From Catenulispora sp. EB89 (GTDB lineage Bacteria > Actinomycetota > Actinomycetes > Streptomycetales > Catenulisporaceae): a stretch of DNA of 64,000 bases. The notes below the pieces were generated by a model. The model was not told the DNA's origin, ran no database searches, and saw nothing but the letters and a program-made list of their open reading frames with translations. Position numbers and translations under genes: made by a program. Location of the stretch: positions 620,001 to 684,000 of the forward strand of contig NZ_JBGCCU010000001.1 of NCBI RefSeq assembly GCF_041261445.1. The letters run 5' to 3'. Positions 31,800 through 41,627 of this stretch are shown here, in pieces; the first letter of the stretch is position 1, and the number at the start of each line of letters is the position of its first letter.

Positions 31800-32891
31800 G
31801 TGCGCAAATGGTTCCTCGCCGCGCTCGGCGCCGTGGTCGTTGCCGCGGTCGCTGTGACAGCGGCCTACATGCTGCGCTTCCACCCCGCGCCTCCGCCTGA
31901 AGCCAAGCCGGCACCGCCGCAGACGACGGCGATCGCGCGGACCGACCTGACCACCACGGTCACGCTCCAGGGCACCCTGGGGTATGGCACCGCCACGCCC
32001 TACACCGGCCGGAAGAGCGGCACGGTCACCTGGCTTCCCGCTGTCGGCGCGGTCGTGGGTCAAGGCCAGACGCTCTATGGCGTCGACGCACAGCCTGTGG
32101 TCCTCTTTCTCGGCGCCACCCCGCTCTACCGCGCGATCAACGCGCAGGCCACGCCGGGGCCGGACATCGCTGAAGTCAACGCGGACCTGCGCTCTCTCGG
32201 GTACGAGGTTGCGCCGAGCGGCGACGCGTACACCTCGGGCACCGAGAGCGCGCTCAAGAAGTGGCAGCTGAGCAAGGGGCTCGCGGCGAACGGGACGTTG
32301 GCGATCGGCGATCTTGCCGTGCTGCCCGCGCCGGTCCGTGTCAGCTCGCTCGACGCTCAGCTCGGGGCGTCGGCGACGGCGGATCTGTTGAGTCTGAGTT
32401 CGACGACGAAGCACGTCACGGTCGCCGTCGATCCGCGGCAGGTGGATACCAGTGTTCTGACTCGCGGGCTGAAGGTCTCTCTTTCGCTGCCGGACGGTAA
32501 GCAGACCACGGGCAGCGTTTCGGCGCTGAGTTCGCCTGGTGGGGCGGCTGCGGCTGGTTCCAACGCTTCCGGCGGCGGTAGTGGCGGCGGTGGCGCTGGT
32601 GCGTCTGGTCCGTCGATGACCATCGACATCGCCGACCAGTCTGTGCTGACCGGGATGGATTCGGGCTCGGTCGGGGTGAACGTGACCACGGGCTCTGTGA
32701 ACAACGTGCTGGCCGTGCCGGTCGAGGCTTTGGTGGCGGTCCAGGGCGGCGGGTACGCGGTCCAGGTGGTCGCCGGGGGCGGCCAGACGAGCATGCTCGT
32801 CGGGGTGCAGACCGGGCTGTTCGCGAACGGGCTCGTGCAGATCTCCGGGCAGGGGATCACCGAAGGGCTGAAGGTCGTGACGGTCTCATGA
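31800..32891 (+). CDS. HlyD/RND-type adaptor with peptidoglycan-binding domain
   Basis: 363 residues from GTG at 31800; TTG at 31788 would add four. TM anchor at about 5-24, then a barrel-sandwich segment ([40 protein letters not shown]), a PG_binding_1-like insert ([14 protein letters not shown] region to LKKWQLSKG), and a C-terminal membrane-proximal domain. A Gly/Ser-rich linker lies at about 252-272. It bridges the ABC permease to the cell wall in Gram-positive MacAB-like systems. It overlaps the ATPase start by 4 bases. Confidence 0.85.
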   Translation: MRKWFLAALGAVVVAAVAVTAAYMLRFHPAPPPEAKPAPPQTTAIARTDLTTTVTLQGTLGYGTATPYTGRKSGTVTWLPAVGAVVGQGQTLYGVDAQPVVLFLGATPLYRAINAQATPGPDIAEVNADLRSLGYEVAPSGDAYTSGTESALKKWQLSKGLAANGTLAIGDLAVLPAPVRVSSLDAQLGASATADLLSLSSTTKHVTVAVDPRQVDTSVLTRGLKVSLSLPDGKQTTGSVSALSSPGGAAAAGSNASGGGSGGGGAGASGPSMTIDIADQSVLTGMDSGSVGVNVTTGSVNNVLAVPVEALVAVQGGGYAVQVVAGGGQTSMLVGVQTGLFANGLVQISGQGITEGLKVVTVS

Positions 32892-33598
32892 GCACGGTGC
32901 TGAAGCTCGACCACGCGACCAAGGACTACGCCGGCGGCGTACGGGCTCTGGACGACGCCAGCCTCACCATCGAGGCCGGCGAACTGCTCGCGATCGTCGG
33001 ACCCTCCGGCAGCGGCAAATCCACGCTGCTGAACCTGATGGGCACCCTGGACCGGCCCTCCAGCGGGACGGTGTCCGTCCGTGACCAGGACGTGGCGACG
33101 CTGAACGACCGGGAGCTGTCCGCACTACGCGCCAGAGAGATCGGATTCGTGTTCCAGCAGTTCCAACTGATCGAAGGCCTCAGCGCCGCCCAGAACGTCG
33201 CAACCGGCCTGCTCTACGCCGGCGTGCCACGAAGATCCCGCAGCACCCTCGCCGAAACCGCCCTGGACAAGGTCGGCCTGGCGCACCGCCGCAACCACAA
33301 ACCCCACCAACTCTCCGGCGGCGAGAAGCAACGCGTCGCCATCGCCCGAGCCCTGGTCAACGACCCAGCCCTGGTCCTCGCCGACGAACCGACCGGCGCC
33401 CTGGACACCGCCAACGGCCGCGCGATCCTCCACCTCCTGCGCACCCTCAACCAGACGGGCACCACGATCGCCCTGATCACCCACGACCGCCAGATCGCCG
33501 ACGCACTCCCCCGCCGAGTGGAGATCCTGGACGGCCGGATCAGGACGGACGAGGCACTGTCCGCGCCGGTCGCTGCGGAGCAGGGGGCGATGTTGTGA
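32888..33598 (+). CDS. MacB/LolD-type ABC transporter ATPase
   Basis: 236 residues with all motifs: Walker [11 protein letters not shown]-loop [12 protein letters not shown], signature [15 protein letters not shown], Walker [14 protein letters not shown] and a switch His (ALITHDR). It powers the adjacent permease and adaptor. It overlaps its neighbours by 4 bases at both ends, so the four genes form one translational unit. The transport substrate is not indicated; antimicrobial peptide or lipid export is typical for the family. Confidence 0.95.
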   Translation: MSTVLKLDHATKDYAGGVRALDDASLTIEAGELLAIVGPSGSGKSTLLNLMGTLDRPSSGTVSVRDQDVATLNDRELSALRAREIGFVFQQFQLIEGLSAAQNVATGLLYAGVPRRSRSTLAETALDKVGLAHRRNHKPHQLSGGEKQRVAIARALVNDPALVLADEPTGALDTANGRAILHLLRTLNQTGTTIALITHDRQIADALPRRVEILDGRIRTDEALSAPVAAEQGAML

Positions 33599-35268
33599 CG
33601 CGCTTTGATGGGGACGCCTCCGAAAGCGCCCGCGACGCCTTGTCCGAACGTGCTGCGCGCGATGCGGCGCGCGCTGCTGCCGCCGCCGACGATGCCGCGC
33701 ACGATGCCGGCCGCGAGATCGAGTCCGATGCTTTCGCCGCTGCCCACGATGCCCGCGGCGCCTCCGAGGCTGACCCTGCCGCCGCGCGTGCCGCCCGCGC
33801 TGCCGCTCTTGATACCGCCAACCATGCGGCGCGCGCTGCCGCCTCCGCCGCGCACGCCGCTGGCCGCGATATCAAGACTGATCCTTTTGCCGCTGCCCCC
33901 ACCGCCGCCTCTGCCGAGCCCGACCCTGCCTCCAAGCGCGCCGGTCGCGATGCCGAGCCTGATGCCTTTGCATCTGCCCGCAACCGAGCCGCCCCCGCCG
34001 CCGCCTCCGAGCCCGACCCTGCCTCAAAGCGCGCCGCCCGCGCAGCTCGCCCCGGTCGCTCGTCGCGCCGCACGGTCCGCCTCAACCCGGCCGACATCCT
34101 CCTCCTGGGCCTCCTGGGCCCCCGCACCCGCAAGCTCCGCGCCGTCCTGTCTTCCCTCGGCATCTCGATCGGCATCGCCACCGTGATCATGGTCGTCGGC
34201 ATCCCGGCGTCCTCCCAGCGCGCGCTCACCGAGCAGCTCTCCGCCCTCGGGACGAACCTGCTCAGCGCGCAGGCGGTCCTCGACCAGGACACGCAGGCGC
34301 CGCCGCCGGTGTTGAAGTCGGCCGGGGCGATGGTCGCCAGGATCCCGCCGGTCGAGCAGGTCAGCGAGGTCGCGAACACCGGTGCCGACGTGCGCCGGTC
34401 GCGGGCCATCCCGGCCAAGGACAGTTCCGGCGTCAGCGTTCTGGCCGCCGAGGGCTACGACCTTCCCGCGGTGATCGGCGCGCATCTCGCCGCGGGGCAC
34501 TACCTCACCGCCTCCGACGAGGCCTTCCCGACCGTCGTCCTCGGCTCCGTGGCCGCCACCTGGCTGGGCATCACCACGCTCCCGCCCGGCCAGCCCGCTC
34601 CGCAGATCTGGATCGGCTCGCAGGCCTTCACCGTCATCGGCATCCTCACGGCCACCCCGCTGGCCCCCGAGGTGCAGCAGTCCGTCCTCGTCGGCTGGGA
34701 CGCGGCCCGCCGCTACCTGAGCTTCGACGAACACCCGACGCAGCTCTACGCACGAGTCCAGGAATCCCAGATCTACGCGGTGCAATCCGTGCTCGCCGCG
34801 ACGGTCTACCCGCAGAACCCGGGCCAGATCGTGGTCAGCCAGCCCTCCGCCGCCCTCGCCGCCAAGCAGCTGACCGAGACCGCGCTGTCGGGCCTGTTCC
34901 TCGGCCTGGCGGGCGTGGCGCTGCTGGTCGGAGCGGTCGGCGTGGCCAACACGATGATCGTGTCAGTCCTCGAACGCCGCCGGGAGATCGGCCTGCGCCG
35001 AGCCCTCGGCGCCACCCGCCGCCAGATCCGCGGCCAGTTCCTGACCGAATCCGTGATGCTGTGCCTCCTCGGCGGCCTCGCCGGCGCCGCGGTGGGCGTC
35101 CTCGGCACCGCCGGCTACGCGATGTCCCGCAACTGGCCCGCGGTCATCCCCGTCGGTTCCGTCCTCGGCGGCGTCGGCGCGGCACTGGTCGTCGGCGTCC
35201 TCGCCGGGGTCCATCCGGCCGTGCGCGCCTCGCGCCTGCCGCCGACCGAGGCCCTGGCGACGGTGTGA
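33595..35268 (+). CDS. MacB-like ABC permease with a 160-residue Ala-rich N-terminal extension
   Basis: 557 residues. The C-terminal part is a standard MacB/FtsX permease: [20 protein letters not shown] leading TM1, an extracellular MacB_PCD domain, then three helices around [20 protein letters not shown] and [14 protein letters not shown]. Residues 1-160 are an Ala/Arg/Asp-rich low-complexity region with degenerate repeats ([50 protein letters not shown]) not found in typical members. GTG start overlaps the ATPase stop by 4 bases. Confidence 0.88.
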   Translation: MTRFDGDASESARDALSERAARDAARAAAAADDAAHDAGREIESDAFAAAHDARGASEADPAAARAARAAALDTANHAARAAASAAHAAGRDIKTDPFAAAPTAASAEPDPASKRAGRDAEPDAFASARNRAAPAAASEPDPASKRAARAARPGRSSRRTVRLNPADILLLGLLGPRTRKLRAVLSSLGISIGIATVIMVVGIPASSQRALTEQLSALGTNLLSAQAVLDQDTQAPPPVLKSAGAMVARIPPVEQVSEVANTGADVRRSRAIPAKDSSGVSVLAAEGYDLPAVIGAHLAAGHYLTASDEAFPTVVLGSVAATWLGITTLPPGQPAPQIWIGSQAFTVIGILTATPLAPEVQQSVLVGWDAARRYLSFDEHPTQLYARVQESQIYAVQSVLAATVYPQNPGQIVVSQPSAALAAKQLTETALSGLFLGLAGVALLVGAVGVANTMIVSVLERRREIGLRRALGATRRQIRGQFLTESVMLCLLGGLAGAAVGVLGTAGYAMSRNWPAVIPVGSVLGGVGAALVVGVLAGVHPAVRASRLPPTEALATV

Positions 35269-35269
35269 C

Positions 35270-35304
35270 GCGATGGCCCCGAAGCCTCACCTCGGGGCCA
35301 TCGC
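35270..35304 (+). terminator. Terminator of the two-component/ABC operon
   Basis: GCGATGGCCCCGA (35270-35282) pairs perfectly with TCGGGGCCATCGC (35292-35304) around a 9-nt loop, starting 2 bp after the permease stop. Confidence 0.85.
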
Positions 35305-35348
35305 TCAAGGAGGTGCTGAACGCCACGTCGGCGGCATACTACTGCGCT

Positions 35349-35795
35349 ATGGGCGACGATCAGTTCGGTACGGCGCGGCGGGACCCCGAAGACGAGTTCA
35401 CCCTGCCGTCCGTCTACGACGGCCGCACGATCGTCGACCGCTCCCGGTTCGCATTCGGTAAGCACCCTGAGATGGATCGCAGCGGTGCCGAGCGGGTCCT
35501 GGCGCAACGCCAGCAACGGGATTCCGGCCTGCTACGCCTGATCGAGCAGGCGCGGACCTCTCCCGAAAGCGATCTGGAACTGGTCGAGGCGCTGTCTGAC
35601 GTCGACGTCTTCGACCTCGCGGCGCAGTCTCCTTTGCAGGCCGCTCTGATCGCGATGACGATCCGCGCCAGCGAATATTCGAACACTGATGACGACGTCG
35701 CGGACGTCGAGATCTGGGAATGCGCCCGGGATCTGGCCTTCGCCGTGGAGGCGTTCGCCCACTTCTGCCATCTGGACTCGACTGGCCGCAGCTGA
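35349..35795 (+). CDS. N-terminal fragment of a frameshifted DUF4132 protein
   Basis: 148 residues beginning MGDDQFGTARRDPEDEFTLP and ending at TGA just after FAHFCHLDSTGRS. No membrane segment or enzyme motif is seen. Coding-type GC3 continues past the stop in the next frame (GLDWPQLKRLLELRRR, then FHRTLTSFLFPEEADW, about 35780-35940) and then in a third frame into the DUF4132 ORF. It is therefore best read as the broken 5' part of the same gene, not a separate gene. A stand-alone short protein cannot be excluded. Confidence 0.6.
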   Translation: MGDDQFGTARRDPEDEFTLPSVYDGRTIVDRSRFAFGKHPEMDRSGAERVLAQRQQRDSGLLRLIEQARTSPESDLELVEALSDVDVFDLAAQSPLQAALIAMTIRASEYSNTDDDVADVEIWECARDLAFAVEAFAHFCHLDSTGRS

Positions 35796-38574
35796 AGCGG
35801 CTGCTGGAGCTCCGCCGCCGGGTCCCAGCGCCGGATCACGACGACGCCAAACGCGCCGCCGTCCGGCGGAGGGAAGGCGATCGCACCGGCTTTCATCGAA
35901 CCCTGACGAGCTTCCTCTTCCCCGAGGAAGCCGACTGGGGCCGGTCGGACAGGGAAGTGCTCAGCAGGCGGTCGCGCTCGGCGACGCCGCTCGCCTACAG
36001 CCCTGGGAGTGGAACGGCGATCTGGACATCGAGTTCACGTTCCTGACTTACGCGGGCGCTGGCGCCTTGCCGTTCCTGGTCGCGTGGCTGGATCTCGGCC
36101 ATCGTTGTGAGCCTGACGAATCCTGTGCCGTCCACGAACGAATCCTGGACCTGATCGCCCGGATACCTCGCGCCGAAGCGATATCGGCGCTCCTGGAACG
36201 AGCAGAGGATCTCAAGGTTCTGTCTCGCCTGTCCGATGCCGAACCGACTGCCGTCGCCACTGCCGTCCTGACCACGGTCGTACACGCTGATCCCGAGTTT
36301 GCTCGCGCGGAGCTGGCATATCTGAGCTCGGCCGCCGCGAGGCAAGTCAGCACACTGTTTCCTGATGATCCAGACGGAAAGGCGCTCCTGGCTCAGCTTC
36401 CTGCGATCCTCGCGGCGCCGCCATGGCGAGACCGGAAACGTCAGCCGGCTCGGCCGATCGTGGTCGAAGGCCTCACGCCGCCGTCCGAGACCGAGATGGA
36501 CTGGCTGCCCGGCGAGCGGGAGGACTGGCTCTGTCCACAGGATGCCGGCTGGGCGCCGCAGGAGGGCTGGTCGGGCCTGCTGAAGCAGATCACTGACAAC
36601 ACAGCCGTCCCCTCGATCGCGCTCTACTTCGCGGCACACGGCCCCGACGACCTGGTCCGTCCGCTGTTGGCCGACGGATGGCGTCCCCCGATCAAGGCGG
36701 ACGACGACCGGGCCCGGGCGTTCGTCGCGCGCCACGACCTCCTCGCGCTTCCGGCCGTGCTGGCGATCGAGCGGCGGCCCGCCCTGCGTGCGCGGCTGCT
36801 GGTGCCGTTCGTGAATCCGGAGATCGCCGCGCTGATGGTGGACGGCATGAGCCGGCTGCGCAGCGTGCAGGGCTCCGCGATGAGCTGGCTGCGCCGCCAT
36901 CCTGAAGCGGCGGCGCGGTGTGTGGTGCCGGCGGCGTTGGGCAAGCGCGGCAAGGTCCGCCGCGGTGCCGAGGCGGCGCTGCGGGTCGTCGAGGCCGCCG
37001 GCGTCGACGTGCCGGCGGTCGCGACCCGCGCCTACGGTGCCGAGGTCGGCCAGGCCGTCAAGGAGCTGCTGGCCGACGACGGGCTCGGCGTCTTCCCGCG
37101 CACGATGCCCCAGCCGCCGCCCGCTGCTCGGGCCGCGCTGCTTGCCCCGATCCGGTTGAAGGACGGCCAGACGACGCTGCCGCAGAGCGCGGCGCAGGCC
37201 GTCGTCGACATGCTCATGATCTCCAAGCCGGACGAGCCGTACGCCGGGTTGGCGATCGTCGCAGAGACCTGCGACGCCACTTCTCTCGCCGAGTTCGCGT
37301 GGTCGCTGTACAAGGCATCGCGCGAGGTCGGGCTGCGCGCGCTCGGCGCGTTCGGCGACGAGAGCACCGTCGAGCGGCTGCTTCCGGTGCTGCGGGAGAT
37401 GAACGAGAGCGGCAGCGAGTCGGTGGGGGACGAGTTCCAGGCGCTGGCGGCGATCGGCGGCGACCGGGCTTTGACGACGCTGCGGGCCTACGCGACGAAG
37501 GGGCGGCGGGCCGGGATCAAGCGCGCGGCGCAGGAGCGGTTCGACGCCGTCGCCGAGGCGATGGATCTTTCGGCGAGCGCGCTGTCCGACCGCGTGGTTC
37601 CGGACCTCGGCCTGGGGCCTGAAGGCACGCTGGAGTTGGACTACGGGGCGCGTCGGTTCGTCGTCGGGTTCGACGAGTTGTTGCGTCCGTGGGTCGCCGA
37701 CTCGGCCGGCAATCCGTTGAAGGCGTTGCCGAAGCCGGGGAAGAACGACGATCCGGAGCTGGCGGACGCGGCGTACAAGAAGTTCGCGGAGCTGAAGAAG
37801 ACGGCTCGGACGGTCGCCGTCGATCAGGTCAATCGGCTGGAGTCGGCGATGCTCAGCCGGGGCCGGTGGACTCCGGAGGACTTCGCTACGTACTTGGTGG
37901 GGCACCCGGTCATGCTGCGTTTCGTGCGGCGTCTGGTCTGGGGCGTCTACGACGAGCGGGAGAACGTGCTCGGGTCGTTCCGCGTAGCCGAGGACCTTAG
38001 CTATGCAGACGTCAGCGATGGACGTTACGAGATCCCGTCCGGCGCGCGGGTCGGCGTCGCGCACCCCGCCGATCTGGGGGCGGCGCTGGGGGAGTGGTCC
38101 GAGGTCGCGGCCGACTACGAGATCCTGCAGCCGTTCGAGCAGCTGGGGCGGCCGCTTCCGGCGTTGACCGCCCGGGATCGCGCGTCGAAGCTACTGGTCC
38201 GGTCTTTCATCACACCGGAGCCGGAACGGCCCGACTACCTGCACCTGCAGATCAGCTTCTTCGCGTGGTCGATCGCTCGACTCCAGGCGCGAGGCTGGCA
38301 GCGTGGCCCGCTCGTCGCCGCTTCGCTGGTCTACGGCCCGCGGTGGCACCGTGCCCTTCGTCCGGTGGGCGGCGGTCGGCATGTGGTGATGGAGCTGGCG
38401 CCGGGCATCGACGCGGGCGCGGCGGGGCACAGCGAGCGTCAGTTCATTACTGCGGTGTGGCTGAGTGCGACCGGCGAGGAGCCCGATTTCGACCGTGACG
38501 CTCTGCCCTGGTCCGAACTCGACGACGCGACGGCCGCGCAGGTGCTGCGCCAGCTAGAGGAGCTACAGGCGTAG
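35689..38574 (+). CDS. DUF4132-domain protein, 5' end disrupted by frameshifts
   Basis: The main frame is genuinely coding from about 35945 (AQQAVALGDAARLQPWEWNG) to 38574; the first 85 codons from 35689 have low GC3 and look spurious. The C-terminal third (LELDYGARRFVVGFDELLRP, NRLESAMLSRGRWTPEDFAT, HPVMLRFVRRLVWGVYD) matches DUF4132, a family of large cytosolic proteins of unknown function often linked to MolR/WGR proteins. Middle residues form HEAT-like helices. No usable start codon lies between 35945 and the ATG at 36498, so expression would need the upstream start and two frame changes. It is either a recent pseudogene, sequencing errors or, less likely, programmed shifting. Confidence 0.65.
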   Translation: MTTSRTSRSGNAPGIWPSPWRRSPTSAIWTRLAAAEAAAGAPPPGPSAGSRRRQTRRRPAEGRRSHRLSSNPDELPLPRGSRLGPVGQGSAQQAVALGDAARLQPWEWNGDLDIEFTFLTYAGAGALPFLVAWLDLGHRCEPDESCAVHERILDLIARIPRAEAISALLERAEDLKVLSRLSDAEPTAVATAVLTTVVHADPEFARAELAYLSSAAARQVSTLFPDDPDGKALLAQLPAILAAPPWRDRKRQPARPIVVEGLTPPSETEMDWLPGEREDWLCPQDAGWAPQEGWSGLLKQITDNTAVPSIALYFAAHGPDDLVRPLLADGWRPPIKADDDRARAFVARHDLLALPAVLAIERRPALRARLLVPFVNPEIAALMVDGMSRLRSVQGSAMSWLRRHPEAAARCVVPAALGKRGKVRRGAEAALRVVEAAGVDVPAVATRAYGAEVGQAVKELLADDGLGVFPRTMPQPPPAARAALLAPIRLKDGQTTLPQSAAQAVVDMLMISKPDEPYAGLAIVAETCDATSLAEFAWSLYKASREVGLRALGAFGDESTVERLLPVLREMNESGSESVGDEFQALAAIGGDRALTTLRAYATKGRRAGIKRAAQERFDAVAEAMDLSASALSDRVVPDLGLGPEGTLELDYGARRFVVGFDELLRPWVADSAGNPLKALPKPGKNDDPELADAAYKKFAELKKTARTVAVDQVNRLESAMLSRGRWTPEDFATYLVGHPVMLRFVRRLVWGVYDERENVLGSFRVAEDLSYADVSDGRYEIPSGARVGVAHPADLGAALGEWSEVAADYEILQPFEQLGRPLPALTARDRASKLLVRSFITPEPERPDYLHLQISFFAWSIARLQARGWQRGPLVAASLVYGPRWHRALRPVGGGRHVVMELAPGIDAGAAGHSERQFITAVWLSATGEEPDFDRDALPWSELDDATAAQVLRQLEELQA

Positions 38575-38602
38575 TTTCAGTATTCGCATATAGGGAGGCT
38601 TG

Positions 38603-39340
38603 ATGCCGGGCGGACAGTTGTACGACACCATCGGCGCGACCTACACGGCGACGCGCCGCACCGATGCGCGAATCGCTGCGCAGATCTGGGCGGCACTTGG
38701 CGATGCCAGGACTGTGCTGAACGTCGGGGCGGGTACCGGGTCCTACGAGCCGTCCGACCGTGACGTCACCGCGGTGGAGCCGTCGGCGACCATGCGGGCC
38801 CAGCGCCCGGCAGGCGCGGCGCCATGTGTGGCCGCCAGCGCCGAGAGCCTTCCGTTCGAGGACCAGTCCTTCGACGCCGCGATGGCCCTCGCCACCATCG
38901 ACCATTGGACGGATCCCATCGCCGGCCTGCGCGAGCTGCGCCGCGTCGCGCGCCGCGTGGTGGTGTTCACGCACGACGCCGGCGCTTCCGACCGCTTCTG
39001 GCTGACGCGCGACCACCTGCCCGAGCATGCCGCCCTCTGGACCGGCCGACCTCCCCTGCCTGCGCTGGCCGCAGCGATCGGCGCCCGCGCCGAACCGGTA
39101 CGGATCCCCTGGGACTGCACCGACGGCTTCTACGAGGCCTACTGGCGCCGCCCCGAGGCCTACCTCGACGACCAGATCCGCGCCGGCATGTCGGTCTGGA
39201 GCCGCGTCGGCCCCGCCGCCGAAGAGCGGGCCGTGCGCACCCTGCGCGCCGACCTGTCGTCAGGCCGATGGGCCGAGCGCAACCGCGACTTGCTCGATCT
39301 CGACGAGGCGGTCTTTGGCAGCTGTCTGCTTATCGCCTAG
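38603..39340 (+). CDS. Class I SAM-dependent methyltransferase
   Basis: 245 residues. Motif I is VLNVGAGTGSYEP, preceded by YDTIGATYTATRRTDARIAA; the Methyltransf_11 pattern continues with VTAVEPSATM and LPFEDQSFDAAMALATIDHW. GGGAGG lies 4 nt before the ATG, and a TTG directly before it is ignored. The C-terminal half is typical of small-molecule methyltransferases, but the substrate is unknown. It lies 28 bp after the DUF4132 gene on the same strand. Confidence 0.88.
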   Translation: MPGGQLYDTIGATYTATRRTDARIAAQIWAALGDARTVLNVGAGTGSYEPSDRDVTAVEPSATMRAQRPAGAAPCVAASAESLPFEDQSFDAAMALATIDHWTDPIAGLRELRRVARRVVVFTHDAGASDRFWLTRDHLPEHAALWTGRPPLPALAAAIGARAEPVRIPWDCTDGFYEAYWRRPEAYLDDQIRAGMSVWSRVGPAAEERAVRTLRADLSSGRWAERNRDLLDLDEAVFGSCLLIA

Positions 39341-39353
39341 CACTGGATCCCTG

Positions 39354-39394
39354 CGCGAGCCGACCTAATCGGTGGGAGGAAGGGGCGGCTCGCG
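39354..39394. terminator. Terminator between convergent methyltransferase and reductase genes
   Basis: CGCGAGCCG (39354-39362) pairs with CGGCTCGCG (39386-39394); the 23-nt loop contains a smaller nested CCGA/TCGG pairing option. Confidence 0.5.
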
Positions 39395-39400
39395 AGGTGG

Positions 39401-40276
39401 CTACCGAACCGTCGCATAGGCGCGCATCTGCTCGGCCGTCCGCTCGAGTTCGGCCGCCTCCGTGGCAGGCGTGGCACTGTCGAGCCCGCTGTGCGCGGCC
39501 GTCGGGCCGCGCAGGAAGCGCCGCAGCGTGGGCACGAGCAGCGCTTCCGGCAGCTTCTGCAACGCGGCGAAGGCGCGCGGGACCGGCGGCGTCGGCATGG
39601 CGGCCAGGTTCTGCCGCATGAGGCGGATCATGGCGCGGACCGCGTCCGGATCGTCGGCCAGCGCTTTCGGGCCGCCGGCCGCGAGCACCGCCTGCCCGAG
39701 TGGCACGACGAACGCGGCGTGCGTCTTGAGCCAGGCGTCCATCCGCGGCTCGGCCTTGGCGTTGATCCCGGCGGTGCGGAACGCCTGCACGATCCGTTCC
39801 AGTCGCGGGGTGGTTCGGCCGTCGGGCTCGCCGACCGGCATCGGGACCCGGCGGGTCATGAAGCTGGGCGGGCGGTAGCGGACCACGTCGCCGTCCATCG
39901 TGCCGCCGTCCGTGGGGAAGCCGAGCAGCACCCGCTCCGGGCCGATCACCTTGCCCAGCGGCTCCGGGCCGGCTGCCCAGCTGAGGGCGAACAGCACGTC
40001 TCCCCCGGTGCCGGCGAGCGATTCCAGCACCGCGTCCACCTGGTGCGTGCGGACGAAGACGGCGATCAGGTCGTACCCGCCGCCCGGATGCTCGACCACC
40101 GGTACCGGTATCCGCCTGACCTCCGGGCTGTGTCCCTCGGCGAGCTGTACGCCGTGCCGGCGCAGGGCAGCCAGGCGCTCGCCCCGGGCGAGGAGCGAGA
40201 CGTCGTGCCCGGCCTCGTAGAGGCGGGCGGAGAACATGCTGCCGGTGACCCCGGCGCCGTAGACGAGCAGTTTCAT
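39401..40276 (-). CDS. Ketopantoate reductase (ApbA/PanE)-like NAD(P)H oxidoreductase
   Basis: 291 residues. Starts MKLLVYGAGVTGSMFSARLY, with the GAGxxG dinucleotide-binding loop at residues 8-13, then YDLIAVFVRTHQVDAVLESL typical of the family. A C-terminal helical domain contains the ketopantoate-reductase-like NAKAEPRMDAWLKTHAAFVV. The start at 40276 has AGAGGG upstream; longer in-frame starts overlap the TetR operator. Without pan genes nearby, the true substrate may be another 2-oxo acid. It is divergent from a TetR gene. Confidence 0.82.
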   Translation of the reverse strand: MKLLVYGAGVTGSMFSARLYEAGHDVSLLARGERLAALRRHGVQLAEGHSPEVRRIPVPVVEHPGGGYDLIAVFVRTHQVDAVLESLAGTGGDVLFALSWAAGPEPLGKVIGPERVLLGFPTDGGTMDGDVVRYRPPSFMTRRVPMPVGEPDGRTTPRLERIVQAFRTAGINAKAEPRMDAWLKTHAAFVVPLGQAVLAAGGPKALADDPDAVRAMIRLMRQNLAAMPTPPVPRAFAALQKLPEALLVPTLRRFLRGPTAAHSGLDSATPATEAAELERTAEQMRAYATVR

Positions 40277-40311
40277 GGCGACCCTCTTCGCGCGCGTCTC
40301 ATTCATACGTT

Positions 40312-40326
40312 CGTTTGATTCAAACG
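40312..40326. promoter_or_regulatory. TetR operator
   Basis: CGTTTG-ATT-CAAACG is a perfect 6-3-6 palindrome between the reductase and tetR, adjacent to the TATCGT (40331-40336) -10 of tetR. Confidence 0.65.
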
Positions 40327-40344
40327 TTGGTATCGTACGCACCC

Positions 40345-40974
40345 ATGGCGCCCCCCGACACCCGCAGCCGGATCCTGGACGCGGCCGAGCACCTCTTCGC
40401 CGAGCGCGGTTTCCGCGGCACCTCGATCCGCGCGATCACCGAGCGCGCCGGGGCGAACCTGGCCGCCGTCGGCTATCACTTCGGCTCCAAGGCGGAGCTC
40501 CTGGGCGCGGTCGCCCGCCGCGTGATCGAGCCCATCAACGCCGCGCAGTCCGCCGGGCTCGACCGGCTGCTGGCCCGGACCCCGGACCCGTCGGCCGCCG
40601 AACTGGTGGCGGCCTTCGCGGGGCCGCTGTTCGACGAGATGCCGGCCGGCGACGAGGGCGGCGCCCGCACATCCCGGCTGATCGTGACGATCATCGCCGA
40701 CCCGGCCGAGGAAGTCCGCAGCTGGACCGGCCCGGCCGAGGCCGCGGTCCACGACCGCTACCTGGCGGCCTTCGCACGTGCACTCCCCGCCCTTTCCCCA
40801 GAGGAGCTGGTGTTCCGGCTGCGGGGAATCCTCGCCGTGGTGGCCATGGACCGCATCGACGTCCACAACCAGCCCACCCCGGGCTGCCCGACCCCGCCGG
40901 CGGGCGAGGCGGCCCGGCGCTGGGCGATTACGTTCCTGGCAGCGGCGATGAGCGCGCCGCCGACCGGGACCTGA
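40345..40974 (+). CDS. TetR/AcrR-family regulator
   Basis: 209 residues. HTH: DTRSRILDAAEHLFAERGFR, then GTSIRAITERAGANLAAVGY. The C-terminal domain resembles the CerR/TetR_C type with RLRGILAVVAMDRIDVH. The ATG is 8 nt after TATCGT, without a Shine-Dalgarno. Divergent from the ketopantoate-reductase-like gene with a palindrome between; probably represses it and itself. The following 297 bp to the next gene show nothing convincing. Confidence 0.9.
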   Translation: MAPPDTRSRILDAAEHLFAERGFRGTSIRAITERAGANLAAVGYHFGSKAELLGAVARRVIEPINAAQSAGLDRLLARTPDPSAAELVAAFAGPLFDEMPAGDEGGARTSRLIVTIIADPAEEVRSWTGPAEAAVHDRYLAAFARALPALSPEELVFRLRGILAVVAMDRIDVHNQPTPGCPTPPAGEAARRWAITFLAAAMSAPPTGT

Positions 40975-41271
40975 GGACCTTGTAGGCAGCCGTTTGTCCT
41001 GGCGGCCCAAGGCTGGCCGGCCTGCGATCTGATGCCTCGTCCCGCTTCTGGCGAAGGGGCGCCCGTCCCGTTCCGGTGGCGGAAATCTCTGGCTGCTGTG
41101 GTCTCAGCCGTGAAACGATCGAGGCGTCCCCTCAACAGGTGCTGCCGGGGTGCCCGAGGCCGGCTGACCGAACCGGCGGGAGTAAGAGGCGGCGCGGGGA
41201 CGGTCGCACGCGTGATGCACGATCGGCATCCTGAGCAGACCCTGCTGGACCCGGCCAAGGAGCGGTGTGTT

Positions 41272-41604
41272 GTGTCCTGGTTCCGCGTTGAGTCCGACGG
41301 CTTCGAGGCTTCCTTCCTTCTCGGCGTCGGTGAGGATCCCGCCGATGCATGCAACGTAGACGTCGAGGTTTGTCTGGGCGACGGCTCCCGCTGGGGTGCG
41401 ACGATCTTCACCCTCGACGAGGTGCGGCGCCTGATGGATCGGTGGGCGACCACCGGAGAAGCCCAGGGCGGCCGCTACTTTGCCTGCCCGGACGGACTGA
41501 TTGTCCGTGAGCCAGGCGTGGACGCCATGGTTGCCGTCATCGCCGGGTTGCTTGCCTGCGACGAGCTCGGCAGTGTGCTGCAGCGACTGGATGAATCAGC
41601 CTGA
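41272..41604 (+). CDS. Conserved-looking hypothetical protein
   Basis: 110 residues from GTG at 41272, preferred because AAGGAG (41257-41262) lies 9 nt upstream; the longer open frame upstream is Arg/Gly-rich noise. The protein begins MSWFRVESDGFEASFLLGVG and continues EVCLGDGSRWGATIFTLDEV and RYFACPDGLIVREPGVDAM. It is soluble and acidic, with no known motif; its small acidic nature resembles immunity-type proteins, but no toxin is adjacent. It converges with dnaB. Confidence 0.65.
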   Translation: MSWFRVESDGFEASFLLGVGEDPADACNVDVEVCLGDGSRWGATIFTLDEVRRLMDRWATTGEAQGGRYFACPDGLIVREPGVDAMVAVIAGLLACDELGSVLQRLDESA

Positions 41605-41627
41605 TGCCAGCCGGTTGTGCAGTAGGA

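Noticed and set aside
41032-41271. N-terminal extension of the 110-residue hypothetical protein
   Set aside because: The segment is Arg/Pro/Gly-rich without structure, and AAGGAG supports the start at 41272.
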